Below are positions 44,279-54,507 of a stretch of 64,000 nt of DNA, in pieces (the stretch's first letter is position 1; every line of letters begins with the position of its first letter). The notes under the pieces are model-generated. The model did not search any database. It was given only the letters and a program-made list of their open reading frames with translations, and was not told the origin of the DNA. The DNA comes from Nocardioides sp. URHA0032. Its GTDB lineage: Bacteria; Actinomycetota; Actinomycetes; Propionibacteriales; Nocardioidaceae. A program made the translations under genes and the position numbers. The DNA lies in the NCBI RefSeq assembly GCF_000620645.1, contig NZ_KK211160.1:248001-312000 (forward strand), given 5' to 3'.

Positions 44279-44956
44279 TCAACGGGCGCGACGGGCCAGG
44301 CGCTCGACGTCCATGATCACGACCGAGCGGGGCTCGAGGCGGAGCCAGCCGCGCGAGGCGAAGTCGGCGAGGGCCTTGTTCACGGTCTCGCGGGAGGCGC
44401 CGACCAGCTGGGCGAGCTCTTCCTGGGTGAGGTCGTGGTGCACGTGCACGCCGTCGTCCGCGGTGCGGCCGAACCGGTCGGCGAGGTCGAGCAGCGCCTT
44501 GGCGACCCGGCCGGGGACGTCGGAGAACACCAGGTCGGCGACCACGTCGTTGGCCTTGCGGAGCCGGCCGGCGAGCTGGGCGAGGAGACCGCGGGCCACG
44601 ACCGGGCGGCCCTCGAGCCAGCGCAGCAGGTCCTCGTGGGAGAGCGACGCGAACGAGGCGTCCGTGACGGCCGTGACGGTCGCCGAGCGCGGGCCCGGGT
44701 CGAAGAGCGAGAGCTCGCCGAACATCTGGCCGGGGCCGAGGATGGCGAGCAGGTTCTCCCGGCCGTCGGAGGACGTGCGGCCGAGCTTCACCTTGCCGTC
44801 GAGCACGATGTAGAGCTTGTCGCCCGAGTCACCCTCGTGGAACAGCACCTCGCCGCGGCGCAGCTTCGTCTCCGCCATCGACGCGCGCAGCGCGGTCGCG
44901 GCCTCGTCGTCGAGCGCGCTGAACAGCGGGGCCTGGCGCAGTACGTCGTTGTCCAC
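44279..44956 (-). CDS. crp: Crp/Fnr transcription regulator
   Basis: A 225-residue cAMP-receptor-type regulator. The cyclic-nucleotide pocket FGELSLFDPGPRSATV is at residues 79-94, and the helix-turn-helix with QEELAQLVGASRETVNKAL is near 174-192. It closely resembles mycobacterial Crp (Rv3676) in sequence and in place. GTG at 44956 was chosen: AGGAGG lies 5 bases upstream, and the resulting length equals the mycobacterial protein; an upstream ATG would add 10 residues. Confidence 0.93.
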   Translation of the reverse strand: MDNDVLRQAPLFSALDDEAATALRASMAETKLRRGEVLFHEGDSGDKLYIVLDGKVKLGRTSSDGRENLLAILGPGQMFGELSLFDPGPRSATVTAVTDASFASLSHEDLLRWLEGRPVVARGLLAQLAGRLRKANDVVADLVFSDVPGRVAKALLDLADRFGRTADDGVHVHHDLTQEELAQLVGASRETVNKALADFASRGWLRLEPRSVVIMDVERLARRAR

Positions 44957-45101
44957 GAATCCTCCTGGTGCGTCGACCCGCGGCACACGGGTACGCCGCG
45001 AATCCTATCCAGTGGGAAACTTCACAGGAACCAGCCGGTCGGGCGGGTCGCCATCCGGCACCGAATCGGTCGTGTCGGCGCCTCGCCGTACGCTGGGGCG
45101 C

Positions 45102-45815
45102 GTGCCCGCCCCCGTCGCCGCCGAGACCCGTACCGGCCTCGTGCGTCGTGCCCGGAAGATCAACCGGATCCTGGGCGAGACCTACCCCGACGCCACGACC
45201 GAGCTGGACTTCGACGACCCCTTCCAGCTGCTCGTCGTCACCGTGCTGAGCGCGCAGACCACGGACAAGCGGGTGAACGCCGTGCGGCCGACGCTGTTCG
45301 CCGCCTACCCGGACGCGAAGGCGATGGCCGCGGCCGACCGCGCGACCCTCGAGGGCATCGTCGGGCCGCTCGGGTTCTTCCGCGCGAAGACCGAGTCGCT
45401 GCTCAAGCTGAGTGCCGCCCTCGTCGAGGACCACGACGGCCAGGTGCCCCCGCGCCTGGTGGACCTGGTCAAGCTCCCCGGCGTCGGCCGCAAGACCGCG
45501 AACGTCGTCCTCGGCAATGCCTTCGGCATCCCCGGCATCACCGTCGACACCCACTTCGGCCGGCTCGCCCGCCGGTTCGGCTGGACCGCGGAGACCGACC
45601 CGGTCAAGCTCGAGCACGCGGTCGGCGAGCTGTTCCCGAAGAAGGACTGGACGATGCTCAGCCACCACCTGGTCTGGCACGGCCGCCGCGTCTGCCACTC
45701 GCAGAAGCCCGCCTGCGGGGCGTGCCCGGTGGCCAGGCTCTGCCCCTCGTACGGCGAGGGCCCCACCGATCCCGTCGTCGCGGCCAAGCTGGTGAAGACC
45801 GAGGGCAGGGCATGA
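45102..45815 (+). CDS. nth: Endonuclease III
   Basis: A 237-residue base-excision repair glycosylase/AP lyase. The helix-hairpin-helix LPGVGRKT is at 125-132 with catalytic K131, the catalytic aspartate is D149 in VDTHFGRL, and the 4Fe-4S cluster ligands are C198, C205, C208 and C214. It removes oxidised pyrimidines. GTG at 45102 gives a normal length; the frame is open further upstream but overlaps the crp promoter. Confidence 0.95.
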   Translation: MPAPVAAETRTGLVRRARKINRILGETYPDATTELDFDDPFQLLVVTVLSAQTTDKRVNAVRPTLFAAYPDAKAMAAADRATLEGIVGPLGFFRAKTESLLKLSAALVEDHDGQVPPRLVDLVKLPGVGRKTANVVLGNAFGIPGITVDTHFGRLARRFGWTAETDPVKLEHAVGELFPKKDWTMLSHHLVWHGRRVCHSQKPACGACPVARLCPSYGEGPTDPVVAAKLVKTEGRA

Positions 45816-46417
45816 GGCGTCTCCTGCCGGCCGCGCTCGTCGCGGCCGTGCTGGTGCTGGCCGGATGCACCTCGGACGACGTCCCCGCGCCGGGGGCCGC
45901 GAAGATCGACGTCGACACCCCGCAGCTGCGCCAGCTGAAGGCCGACGCCGGGATCGAGCCGTGCACGCCCGGCACGGGCGACCCGGTCGACGGCGGGCTC
46001 CCCGAGGTCACGCTCCCGTGCCTCGGCGGTGGCGACGACGTCGAGTTGGCGACCCTTCGCGGGCCGCTGATCCTCAACATCTGGGGCGAGTGGTGCGGCC
46101 CCTGCCGCAAGGAGATGCCTGCGGTCGCGGACTTCTACCGGCGGTACGGCGACCAGGTGCCGGTCATCGGCATCGACTATCAGGACCGGCAGACCGGGCC
46201 GGCCATCGAGTTCGCGCAGCACGCCGGGGCCACCTACCCGCAGCTCGCCGACACCCAGGGTGCACTCCGCGCGCAACCACCCGTGCCGGCGCGCGTACCC
46301 GTTCCCGCGTTCCTGTTCGTGGACGCCGACGGGACCGCATCGCTGGTGACCGGCGGCATCGGCTCCGCCGACGAGCTGGTCGAGCTGGCGAACCAGCACC
46401 TCGGGACCGACCTGTGA
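45812..46417 (+). CDS. TlpA-like thioredoxin-fold lipoprotein
   Basis: A 201-residue exported lipoprotein. The lipobox LAGC ends at C19, and the thioredoxin active site W94-C-G-P-C98 lies in a TlpA/ResA-type domain. It would reduce or shuffle disulphides outside the membrane. Two further cysteines (C51, C70) could form a structural disulphide. Coupled to nth and to the NUDIX gene by 4-base overlaps, as for Rv3673c. Confidence 0.9.
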   Translation: MRRLLPAALVAAVLVLAGCTSDDVPAPGAAKIDVDTPQLRQLKADAGIEPCTPGTGDPVDGGLPEVTLPCLGGGDDVELATLRGPLILNIWGEWCGPCRKEMPAVADFYRRYGDQVPVIGIDYQDRQTGPAIEFAQHAGATYPQLADTQGALRAQPPVPARVPVPAFLFVDADGTASLVTGGIGSADELVELANQHLGTDL

Positions 46418-47136
46418 TCCCCGACTGGCTCGAGCCGGTCCGCGCGGGCGCGGCGGCGATCTCGGCCGACGACCTGACCCGGTTCACGCCGCCACCGGGG
46501 GGAGATGCCCGCGAGGGCGCCGTCCTCATGCTCTTCGGCCAGGGCCCGCGCGGTGGCGAGCTGCTGCTCACCGAGCGCGCGCACGACATGCGGTCGCACC
46601 CGGGGCAGGTCTCGTTCCCCGGCGGTTCGGTCGACCCGGGCGAGTCCGCGGTCGAGGCCGCGCTGCGCGAGGCGCAGGAGGAGATCGGGGTGGAACCCGT
46701 TTCGGTGGAGGTGTTCGGGCAGCTGCCCGAGCTGTGGCTGCCGCCGAGCAACTTCGCGGTGACCCCGGTCCTCGGCTGGTGGGCCGAGCCGGCGGCGGTG
46801 AGCATCGTGAGCCCCGCCGAGGTGCACGCGATCCACCACGTGCCGATCGAGGAGCTCCTCGACCCCGAGCACCGGGTGATGGTGCAACACCCGCGGATCG
46901 GCTACACGAGCCCCGGGTTCCTCATCGGCCCGGCCAACGACGTCATCCTGTGGGGGTTCACCGCGGGGATCATCGCCCGGTTGTTCGACTTCCTCGGGTG
47001 GACGCGCCCGTGGGACGAGACCCGGGTCCGCGATCTTCCGGCGTACATGCTGCAGGCTGACCCCCGACGGTCGCGTCTCCTGGACATCGAGGACGAGCCC
47101 GAGGACGACCCGGACCACGAGGAGGACGACGGGTGA
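46414..47136 (+). CDS. CoA pyrophosphatase-type NUDIX hydrolase (Rv3672c-type)
   Basis: A 240-residue NUDIX enzyme. The Nudix box FPGGSVDPGESAVEAALREA continues into QEEIGV, and the LTERAHDMRSHPGQVSFPGG block upstream is the CoA-diphosphatase (NudL) signature. It would cleave CoA or its oxidised forms. The tail is very acidic (EDEPEDDPDHEEDDG). The GTG start overlaps the lipoprotein stop. Confidence 0.9.
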   Translation: MIPDWLEPVRAGAAAISADDLTRFTPPPGGDAREGAVLMLFGQGPRGGELLLTERAHDMRSHPGQVSFPGGSVDPGESAVEAALREAQEEIGVEPVSVEVFGQLPELWLPPSNFAVTPVLGWWAEPAAVSIVSPAEVHAIHHVPIEELLDPEHRVMVQHPRIGYTSPGFLIGPANDVILWGFTAGIIARLFDFLGWTRPWDETRVRDLPAYMLQADPRRSRLLDIEDEPEDDPDHEEDDG

Positions 47137-48308
47137 ACCTGCTCGACTGGCTCCTCATCGTGCTCGTCCTGGCGTACGCGCTCTCCGGCTACTGGCAGGG
47201 CTTCATCACCGGTGCGTTCGCGACGGGCGGCCTCCTGCTCGGTGGCCTGTTCGGCGTCTGGCTGGCGCCGGTCGCGCTCGGTGACGCGAACCCGTCGCTG
47301 ATGGTGTCCCTCGGCGCCCTGTTCATCGTGATCCTGTCCGCCTCCCTGGGCCAGGCGACGCTGCAGTTCGCCGGCACCCGGATCCGCGACCGGATCACCT
47401 GGCAGCCCGCGCGCGCCCTCGACGCGATCGGCGGCGCCGCGTTGAGCGCGGTGGCGGTGCTGATCGTCGCCTGGGCGCTGGGTGTCGCGATCTCGGGCTC
47501 GCGGATCACCGGGATCACGCCGCTGGTGCGGAGCTCGGCGGTCCTCGGGGAGGTCGACGAGGTCCTGCCGGCCTCTGCGGGCAACGCGTTGCAGGCGTTC
47601 AACGACGTGGTCGGCACCAGCTTCTTCCCGCGCTACCTCGAGCCGTTCGCCCCGGAGCGGATCGTCGACGTCGGCCCCGGCCCGAGGCGACTGCTGAGCG
47701 ACCCGGACGTCCAGCGCGCCGAGACCAGCGTGCTCAAGGTGCGCGGCACCAACGAGTGCGGCAGGGGCGTCGAGGGCTCCGGCTTCGTGTACGCCGCCAA
47801 CCGGCTGATGACCAACGCACACGTGGTCGCCGGCATCGATGATCCCGAGGTGGTCGTCGGCGACAGCACGGTCGACGCGGAGGTCGTCTACTACAACCCC
47901 GACATCGACGTCGCGGTGCTCGCCTTCGACAGCGGTGACATCCCGCCCCTCGACCTGGACCACCACGCCGAGGCGCAGGACGGGGTGGCCATCCTCGGTT
48001 ACCCCCAGGACGGCCCGTACCGCGTCGAGCCGGCCCGGATCCGGTCCGAGCAGCGGCTCCGCTCGCCGAACATCTACGGCGACGGCGCGGTGATCCGCGA
48101 GGTCTTCTCGCTGCGTGGCCGGATCCTGCCCGGCAACTCCGGCGGGCCGATCATCACGTCGGCCGGCGACGTCGCGGGCGTCGTGTTCGCCGCGTCGGTC
48201 ACCGACCACGACACCGGCTACGCCCTCACGACCTCCCAGGTCGCCCAGGCGGCCGCGACCGGGCAGAGCAGCTCGGCCCAGGTCTCCACGGGCGACTGCG
48301 CCGGCTAG
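47133..48308 (+). CDS. marP: MarP-like membrane serine protease
   Basis: A 391-residue protein. Four transmembrane helices of a CvpA-like domain fill residues 1-120, followed by a periplasmic trypsin-like protease with H230 (NAHVV), D259 (IDVAVL) and S336 (PGNSGGP). The cysteines near C208 and the C-terminal C389 may match the redox-sensitive pair of mycobacterial MarP (Rv3671c), which protects against acid. Start GTG, coupled to the NUDIX gene. Confidence 0.92.
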   Translation: MNLLDWLLIVLVLAYALSGYWQGFITGAFATGGLLLGGLFGVWLAPVALGDANPSLMVSLGALFIVILSASLGQATLQFAGTRIRDRITWQPARALDAIGGAALSAVAVLIVAWALGVAISGSRITGITPLVRSSAVLGEVDEVLPASAGNALQAFNDVVGTSFFPRYLEPFAPERIVDVGPGPRRLLSDPDVQRAETSVLKVRGTNECGRGVEGSGFVYAANRLMTNAHVVAGIDDPEVVVGDSTVDAEVVYYNPDIDVAVLAFDSGDIPPLDLDHHAEAQDGVAILGYPQDGPYRVEPARIRSEQRLRSPNIYGDGAVIREVFSLRGRILPGNSGGPIITSAGDVAGVVFAASVTDHDTGYALTTSQVAQAAATGQSSSAQVSTGDCAG

Positions 48309-48341
48309 CGACCCGCGCGGCGAGGCCGGGTCAGCTCTCGC

Positions 48342-48746
48342 CTACGACTGGCCCTTGAGAGCCCTCGGGATCTCGCGGCCCTGGCCGATCGCGCGCTCGG
48401 GCGCCCTGACCTGCTTGACCTTCCGCACCCCGATGTAGCCCAGCAGCGCGGCGACCAGCATGTAGAAGCCGAACACGATCAGGAACGCCCAGTGCAGGTC
48501 GAGACCCTCGCCGTTCCAGTTGATGAAGTAGGCGATCGACACCGACAGCATGATGATCGCGAGGACGATCAGGAAGGCCGCGCCGGCGAAGAGGCCGATG
48601 CCCGTGCCGCCGGCCCGGACGCTGACCTTGAGCTCGGACTTCGCGAGCTGGATCTCCTTCTGGACCAGGGAGGAGATGTCCCTGGTGGCGTCGTGGACCA
48701 GCCGGCCGATGGTCGGATCGGGCTCCTGGACCTGGTTGCTCGCCAT
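48342..48746 (-). CDS. Phage holin family/DUF1469-like membrane protein
   Basis: A 134-residue protein. An N-terminal amphipathic helix (GRLVHDATRDISSLVQKEIQLAKSEL) is followed by two transmembrane segments (about 50-75 and 86-108) and a basic tail. This is the actinobacterial 'phage holin family' or DUF1469 layout; despite the name it is a chromosomal protein, not a phage remnant. ATG at 48746 has AGGGTG 6 bases upstream. Confidence 0.82.
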   Translation of the reverse strand: MASNQVQEPDPTIGRLVHDATRDISSLVQKEIQLAKSELKVSVRAGGTGIGLFAGAAFLIVLAIIMLSVSIAYFINWNGEGLDLHWAFLIVFGFYMLVAALLGYIGVRKVKQVRAPERAIGQGREIPRALKGQS

Positions 48747-48767
48747 GCGCGTCACCCTATCGAACCC

Positions 48768-50036
48768 TCAGCCCGCGTCGTCGTCGTGCTCGTAGACGTC
48801 GGGTACCCCGTCCCCGTCGCTGTCACGCTCCTCCTGCTCGCAGATCCGCCGGTACACCCGGTTCCGCGTGCGCAGCACCACGCTCGCGACGAGCACGGCG
48901 ACCAGCGAGCCGACCAGGACGCCGACCTTCGTGGTGTCGTCCTCCGACGTGCCGTGCCCGAACGCGAGCTCGCCGATCAGCAGCGACACCGTGAACCCGA
49001 CGCCCGCGAGGATCGCCATGCCGGTCACGTCGACCCAGCTCAGCTCGTCGTCGAGGTCGGCGCGGGTGAACGTCGACAGCAGCCAGGTGGATCCGGTGAT
49101 GCCGATCGTCTTGCCCAGGACGAGGCCGCAGACGATGCCCAGCGCGAGCGGGTCCGTCAGCGCGTCGCGGAGCCCGGACAGGCCGCCGACGTCGACCCCG
49201 GCCGCGAAGAACGCGAAGACGGGTACGGCGATCCCCGCCGACACGGGGCGGACGACGTGCTCGATCCGGTCGGCCCGGCGCACCGGGACCGTGAAGCCGA
49301 GCAGCACACCGGCGACGGTCGCGTGCACGCCGGACTCGTGCACGAACGCCCATGCCAGCACCGCGAGCGGAACGAGCGCCCAGGCGCCGTACCCGCGCCG
49401 GACCAGCACGCCGAACGCGGCCAGCGGCAGGGCAGCCGCGAGCAGCCAGAGCAGGTGCAGCTGGTCGGTGTAGAAGAGCGCGATCACCGTGATCGCGAGC
49501 AGGTCGTCGACGACGGCGAGCGTGAGCAGGAAGGTGCGCAGCCCCGTCGGCAGGTGCGTGCTGATCACCGCGAGGACCGCCAGGGCGAACGCGATGTCGG
49601 TCGCGGTGGGGATGGCCCAGCCGACCAGGTTGTCGGTGCCGAGGTTCCAGAGCACGAAGACCAACGCGGGGACGACCATCCCACCCACCGCGGCGATCAC
49701 CGGCAGTGCGGCACGCCGTGGATCGCGCAGGTCGCCGGCGACGAACTCGCGCTTGAGCTCGAGGCCGGCCACGAAGAAGAAGATCGCGAGCAGCCCGTCG
49801 GCCGCCCAGCCGCCGACGGTGAGGTCGAGGTGGAGGGCGTCCGGCCCCACCACGGTGTCGCGGATCCGGAAGTACGCGTCCTGCCACGCGCTGTTCGCCC
49901 ACACGAGGGCGACGGCGGCTGCCGCGATCAGCAGCACGCCGCCGGTGGTCTCGGCGCGCAACACCTCCGCCGTGCGCGAGCTCTCGAGGAACGAGCCGCG
50001 CGTGAACAACCGGCGCTGCGGCGTGGACTGGCTCAT
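48768..50036 (-). CDS. nhaA: Na+/H+ antiporter NhaA
   Basis: A 422-residue antiporter. FFFVAGLELKREF, the TATDIAFALAVLA helix and VVDDLLAI (the two-aspartate ion site) identify NhaA. About twelve helices are present. The C-terminus ends in DSDGDGVPDVYEHDDD, a DxDxDG calcium-binding loop of thrombospondin type-3 style not usual in NhaA. ATG at 50036 has GAGGAG 4 bases upstream, and that site lies inside a folded leader. Confidence 0.94.
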   Translation of the reverse strand: MSQSTPQRRLFTRGSFLESSRTAEVLRAETTGGVLLIAAAAVALVWANSAWQDAYFRIRDTVVGPDALHLDLTVGGWAADGLLAIFFFVAGLELKREFVAGDLRDPRRAALPVIAAVGGMVVPALVFVLWNLGTDNLVGWAIPTATDIAFALAVLAVISTHLPTGLRTFLLTLAVVDDLLAITVIALFYTDQLHLLWLLAAALPLAAFGVLVRRGYGAWALVPLAVLAWAFVHESGVHATVAGVLLGFTVPVRRADRIEHVVRPVSAGIAVPVFAFFAAGVDVGGLSGLRDALTDPLALGIVCGLVLGKTIGITGSTWLLSTFTRADLDDELSWVDVTGMAILAGVGFTVSLLIGELAFGHGTSEDDTTKVGVLVGSLVAVLVASVVLRTRNRVYRRICEQEERDSDGDGVPDVYEHDDDAG

Positions 50037-50098
50037 GGTGCTCCTCGGGGTCGGCGAAGGACTGCCGACCAGACTTCCCGGCGCACCGGGAGCCACCC
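50037..50098 (-). promoter_or_regulatory. Structured nhaA leader, candidate ion-sensing riboswitch
   Basis: On the minus strand the 62-nt leader can fold into a three-way junction. P1 pairs GGTG and CTC (near 50097-50090) with GAG and CACC (50046-50037), covering the GAGGAG ribosome site. P2 is CCCGG-TGCG-CCGGG (50090-50077). P3 is GGTCGGC (50070-50064) with GCCGACC, around AGTCCTTC. The junction between P2 and P3 reads AAGTCT. The layout recalls the nhaA-I class of leader RNAs (Li+/Na+ sensing) as I remember it; this needs a covariance-model check. Switching would act at translation start. Confidence 0.55.
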
Positions 50099-50108
50099 TA
50101 CAAGCGCA

Positions 50109-52088
<1,980 letters not shown>

Positions 52089-52135
52089 GATCACTCCTCG
52101 ATCGGGTAGGGACGAGGTGGCACCCGCCACACTAG

Positions 52136-52747
52136 TCAGCGAGTGGCGACGGGGAACACCTGACGCTTGTGGGTGAACGCGGTGACCCCGGCCAGCGAGG
52201 CGTACCAGGCGGCCAGGGCCGTGGCCACGCCGCACCAGCCGCCGATCTTGCTGATCGTCTCCGAGGTGGCGAAGTCGCCGATCGCGAGCAGGAGGAACGT
52301 GATCGTCAGCAGCACGAAGACCGCGAGCACCGCGCCGCTGACCCGGGTCGCCGCGATCGTCATGTACGCCGTGAAGATGCCCCACGCCAGCAGGTAGAGC
52401 CCCACGGTGTTGCTCACGTCGCCCTCCGGCGAGCCGGTGAGATCGGTGTGCCCGGTCAGCCACCAGAACGACACCCAGAAGGCGCCGTACGACGCGAACG
52501 CCGTCGCCCCGAAGGTGTTGCCCTTCGCGAACTCCCACATGCCGGCGGCGAACTGGGCGATCCCGCCGTAGGCGAGCGCGAGCCCGAACACCACCGGCTC
52601 GACCTTGAACAGGCCGGTGTTGACGAAGCTCAGGACGAACGTCGTGAGTGCGAACGCGGCGAGCCCGAGAGGCGCGGGGTCCGCGATGTAGGGGCCGCGG
52701 ACGGGGACCGGGCTGGCTTCCTGGCTGGCTTCCTGGGTGGTCGTCAT
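52136..52747 (-). CDS. Acetate/succinate transporter, GPR1/FUN34/YaaH family
   Basis: A 203-residue membrane protein with six helices. The family signature ADPAPLGLAAFALTTFVLS is seen at residues 22-40, and YGGIAQFAAGMWEF and GLYLLAWGIFTAYM follow. It imports acetate or related acids, matching its place just before acs. ATG at 52747 has GAGGAG upstream. Confidence 0.92.
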   Translation of the reverse strand: MTTTQEASQEASPVPVRGPYIADPAPLGLAAFALTTFVLSFVNTGLFKVEPVVFGLALAYGGIAQFAAGMWEFAKGNTFGATAFASYGAFWVSFWWLTGHTDLTGSPEGDVSNTVGLYLLAWGIFTAYMTIAATRVSGAVLAVFVLLTITFLLLAIGDFATSETISKIGGWCGVATALAAWYASLAGVTAFTHKRQVFPVATR

Positions 52748-52939
52748 GGAGATCTCCTCACGCGTGGTTGCGGAGGATCGCCCGGTCGGCTCGCCCGAGG
52801 GTGGCCGCCCGAGGCGGTCCACGGCCGCCCGTACCCGATGGACCGGATCGACAAACTCGTGAGGCCGTGAGCGCGTGAGACCGAGCTGCCCTCGCGCCGG
52901 TCGGGCCCGGCGATCGAGCTGGCCGGCACCAGCTGGCGG

Positions 52940-53746
52940 TCAGCGGAAGTCGATGAGCAGCACGTCGGAGTCCGAGCCGTCGTCGGCGATGGGCTCCTCC
53001 GCGGTCTGCGGGGCCGGCTCCTGCCCGCGGTCGAGTGCGGTGGCGCGGAAGCAGCGGGTCTCGTACGGCAGCTGCATGCCGTCCATGCCGCGACCGTAGT
53101 CGTCGTAGAAGGCCACGATCTCGGCCAGCCGGTCCGCGCGCGCGTCCTCGTCGAGCACCGCGAGGGTCGAGCGCGACAGCGCGAGGTCCTGGATGGAGTC
53201 GCGGTCGACGACCTGCCAGTGCCGGAACGTCGTCTCCTCGACGGAGCCGAAGAATTCGTTCGTGGCCAGCACCTGGTCGCTGCGGTGGGTGTCCTGGTTG
53301 CCCAGCAGCACGCCGAGCCGGCGCACCCACGGGATCCGCTCGTCGCGCAGGTTCCACGTGACGGCCAGCCGGCCGCCCGGCCTGAGGACCCGGGCGATCT
53401 CCGGGAACGCCCGGTCGTGGTCGAACCAGTGGAATGCCTGGGCGACCACCACGACGTCGTACGACGCGTCCGGAGCGGGGATCTCCTCCGCCCCGGCCAC
53501 CGAGGTGGGAACGTCGGGCAGCCGCTCGCGGAGCCGCTCCAGCATCTGCTCGTCGGGATCGGTCGCGTGCACGTCGTGGCCGAGCCCCACCAGCACCTCG
53601 GTGAGCTTGCCGGTGCCGGCGCCGAGCTCGAGGACCGTGGTCGGCTGCTCGCCGACCAGCCAGGCGGCCGCCTCGCGCGGGTAGGAGGGGCGGGCGCGGT
53701 CGTAGGCGTCCGCCACGGAGCCGAAGGAGCGGGAGGGATCGGTCAT
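52940..53746 (-). CDS. SAM-dependent class I methyltransferase
   Basis: A 268-residue methyltransferase of the type-11 (UbiE-like) group. ELGAGTGKLTE near 41-51 is SAM motif I, ATDPDEQML motif II, and VVVVAQAFHWFD the post-II strand. It starts with the YDRARPSYP pattern of this group. The substrate is unknown. The ATG at 53746 was preferred to a GTG 9 bases earlier. Confidence 0.85.
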   Translation of the reverse strand: MTDPSRSFGSVADAYDRARPSYPREAAAWLVGEQPTTVLELGAGTGKLTEVLVGLGHDVHATDPDEQMLERLRERLPDVPTSVAGAEEIPAPDASYDVVVVAQAFHWFDHDRAFPEIARVLRPGGRLAVTWNLRDERIPWVRRLGVLLGNQDTHRSDQVLATNEFFGSVEETTFRHWQVVDRDSIQDLALSRSTLAVLDEDARADRLAEIVAFYDDYGRGMDGMQLPYETRCFRATALDRGQEPAPQTAEEPIADDGSDSDVLLIDFR

Positions 53747-53781
53747 CGGACTCACCGTACCCGCCGATACGGTGGGATCTC

Positions 53782-54507
53782 GTGAGCACAGACCCGCTGT
53801 CCCGCCTGGCCTCCCTCGAGGGCGTGCCGTCGGCGTACGCCGCCGTTCGCGACGGGATCGACGTGATGCTGCGCGACCGCGGCCTGCGGCGTACCTCGCC
53901 CGAGACGACGATCGAGTCGCTGCTGCGCGGCGCCCACGCGAGCGGCGTGCTCGAGGGGTCGGCCGCCACGCTCGCCGAGGTGCGCGCGGGCGCGGGGGAC
54001 GAGGTGACGCTCGACGCGGTGCGGGTCTCGACGGAGCTGCTGTCCCTGTCCCCGTCCCTGTCCCGGTCCCCGCTCCAGGCGCTGGCGCGGATCCACGCGC
54101 TGGCGGCCGCGGGGCTGCCCGAGGAGACGCGCGGCCGACCGCGCGACGGCGACGCCGCCGATCGGCTCCGCGGCGTCGGCGAGCTGCTGGTGCGGCCGAC
54201 CGGGGCGCCGTCGCTGCTGGTGGCCGCGGTCGTGCACGCCGAGCTCGCGACCGCCGCGCCGTTCGGCTCGCACAACGGCATCGTCGCCCGCGCCGCCGAG
54301 CGGCTGGTGCTGGTCGCGCGCGGCGTCGACGAGAAGTCCCTGGTCGTCCCGGAGGCGGGGCACCTGGCGCTCCGGGCGGCGTACGAGTCCAACCTGCGGG
54401 GGTACGCCGAGGGCGGTCCGGCCGGCGTGCACTCCTGGCTGCTCTACGCCGCGGAGGCGTACGCGGCCGGCGCGGAGGCGAGCCCGCTGCGACGGGCAGC
54501 CGAGTAG
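53782..54507 (+). CDS. Fic-like protein with a degenerate active site
   Basis: A 241-residue helical protein resembling the actinobacterial Fic-like family. The Fic motif HPFxxGNGxxxR is replaced by A159-PFGSHNGIVAR, so the catalytic histidine is lost while the phosphate-binding loop is partly kept. An upstream S54-GVL-E58-G matches the (S/T)xxxE(G/N) inhibitory motif. It is probably not an active AMP-transferase, though it could bind nucleotide. A 12-bp microsatellite (TCCCTGTCCCCG-like, 54042-54072) codes SLSPSLSRSP. Confidence 0.7.
   Translation: MSTDPLSRLASLEGVPSAYAAVRDGIDVMLRDRGLRRTSPETTIESLLRGAHASGVLEGSAATLAEVRAGAGDEVTLDAVRVSTELLSLSPSLSRSPLQALARIHALAAAGLPEETRGRPRDGDAADRLRGVGELLVRPTGAPSLLVAAVVHAELATAAPFGSHNGIVARAAERLVLVARGVDEKSLVVPEAGHLALRAAYESNLRGYAEGGPAGVHSWLLYAAEAYAAGAEASPLRRAAE

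Noticed and set aside
48342..48746. Prophage remnant because of a 'holin'
   Set aside because: The protein is of the chromosomal DUF1469/holin-like group in a conserved gene order; no other phage genes are present.
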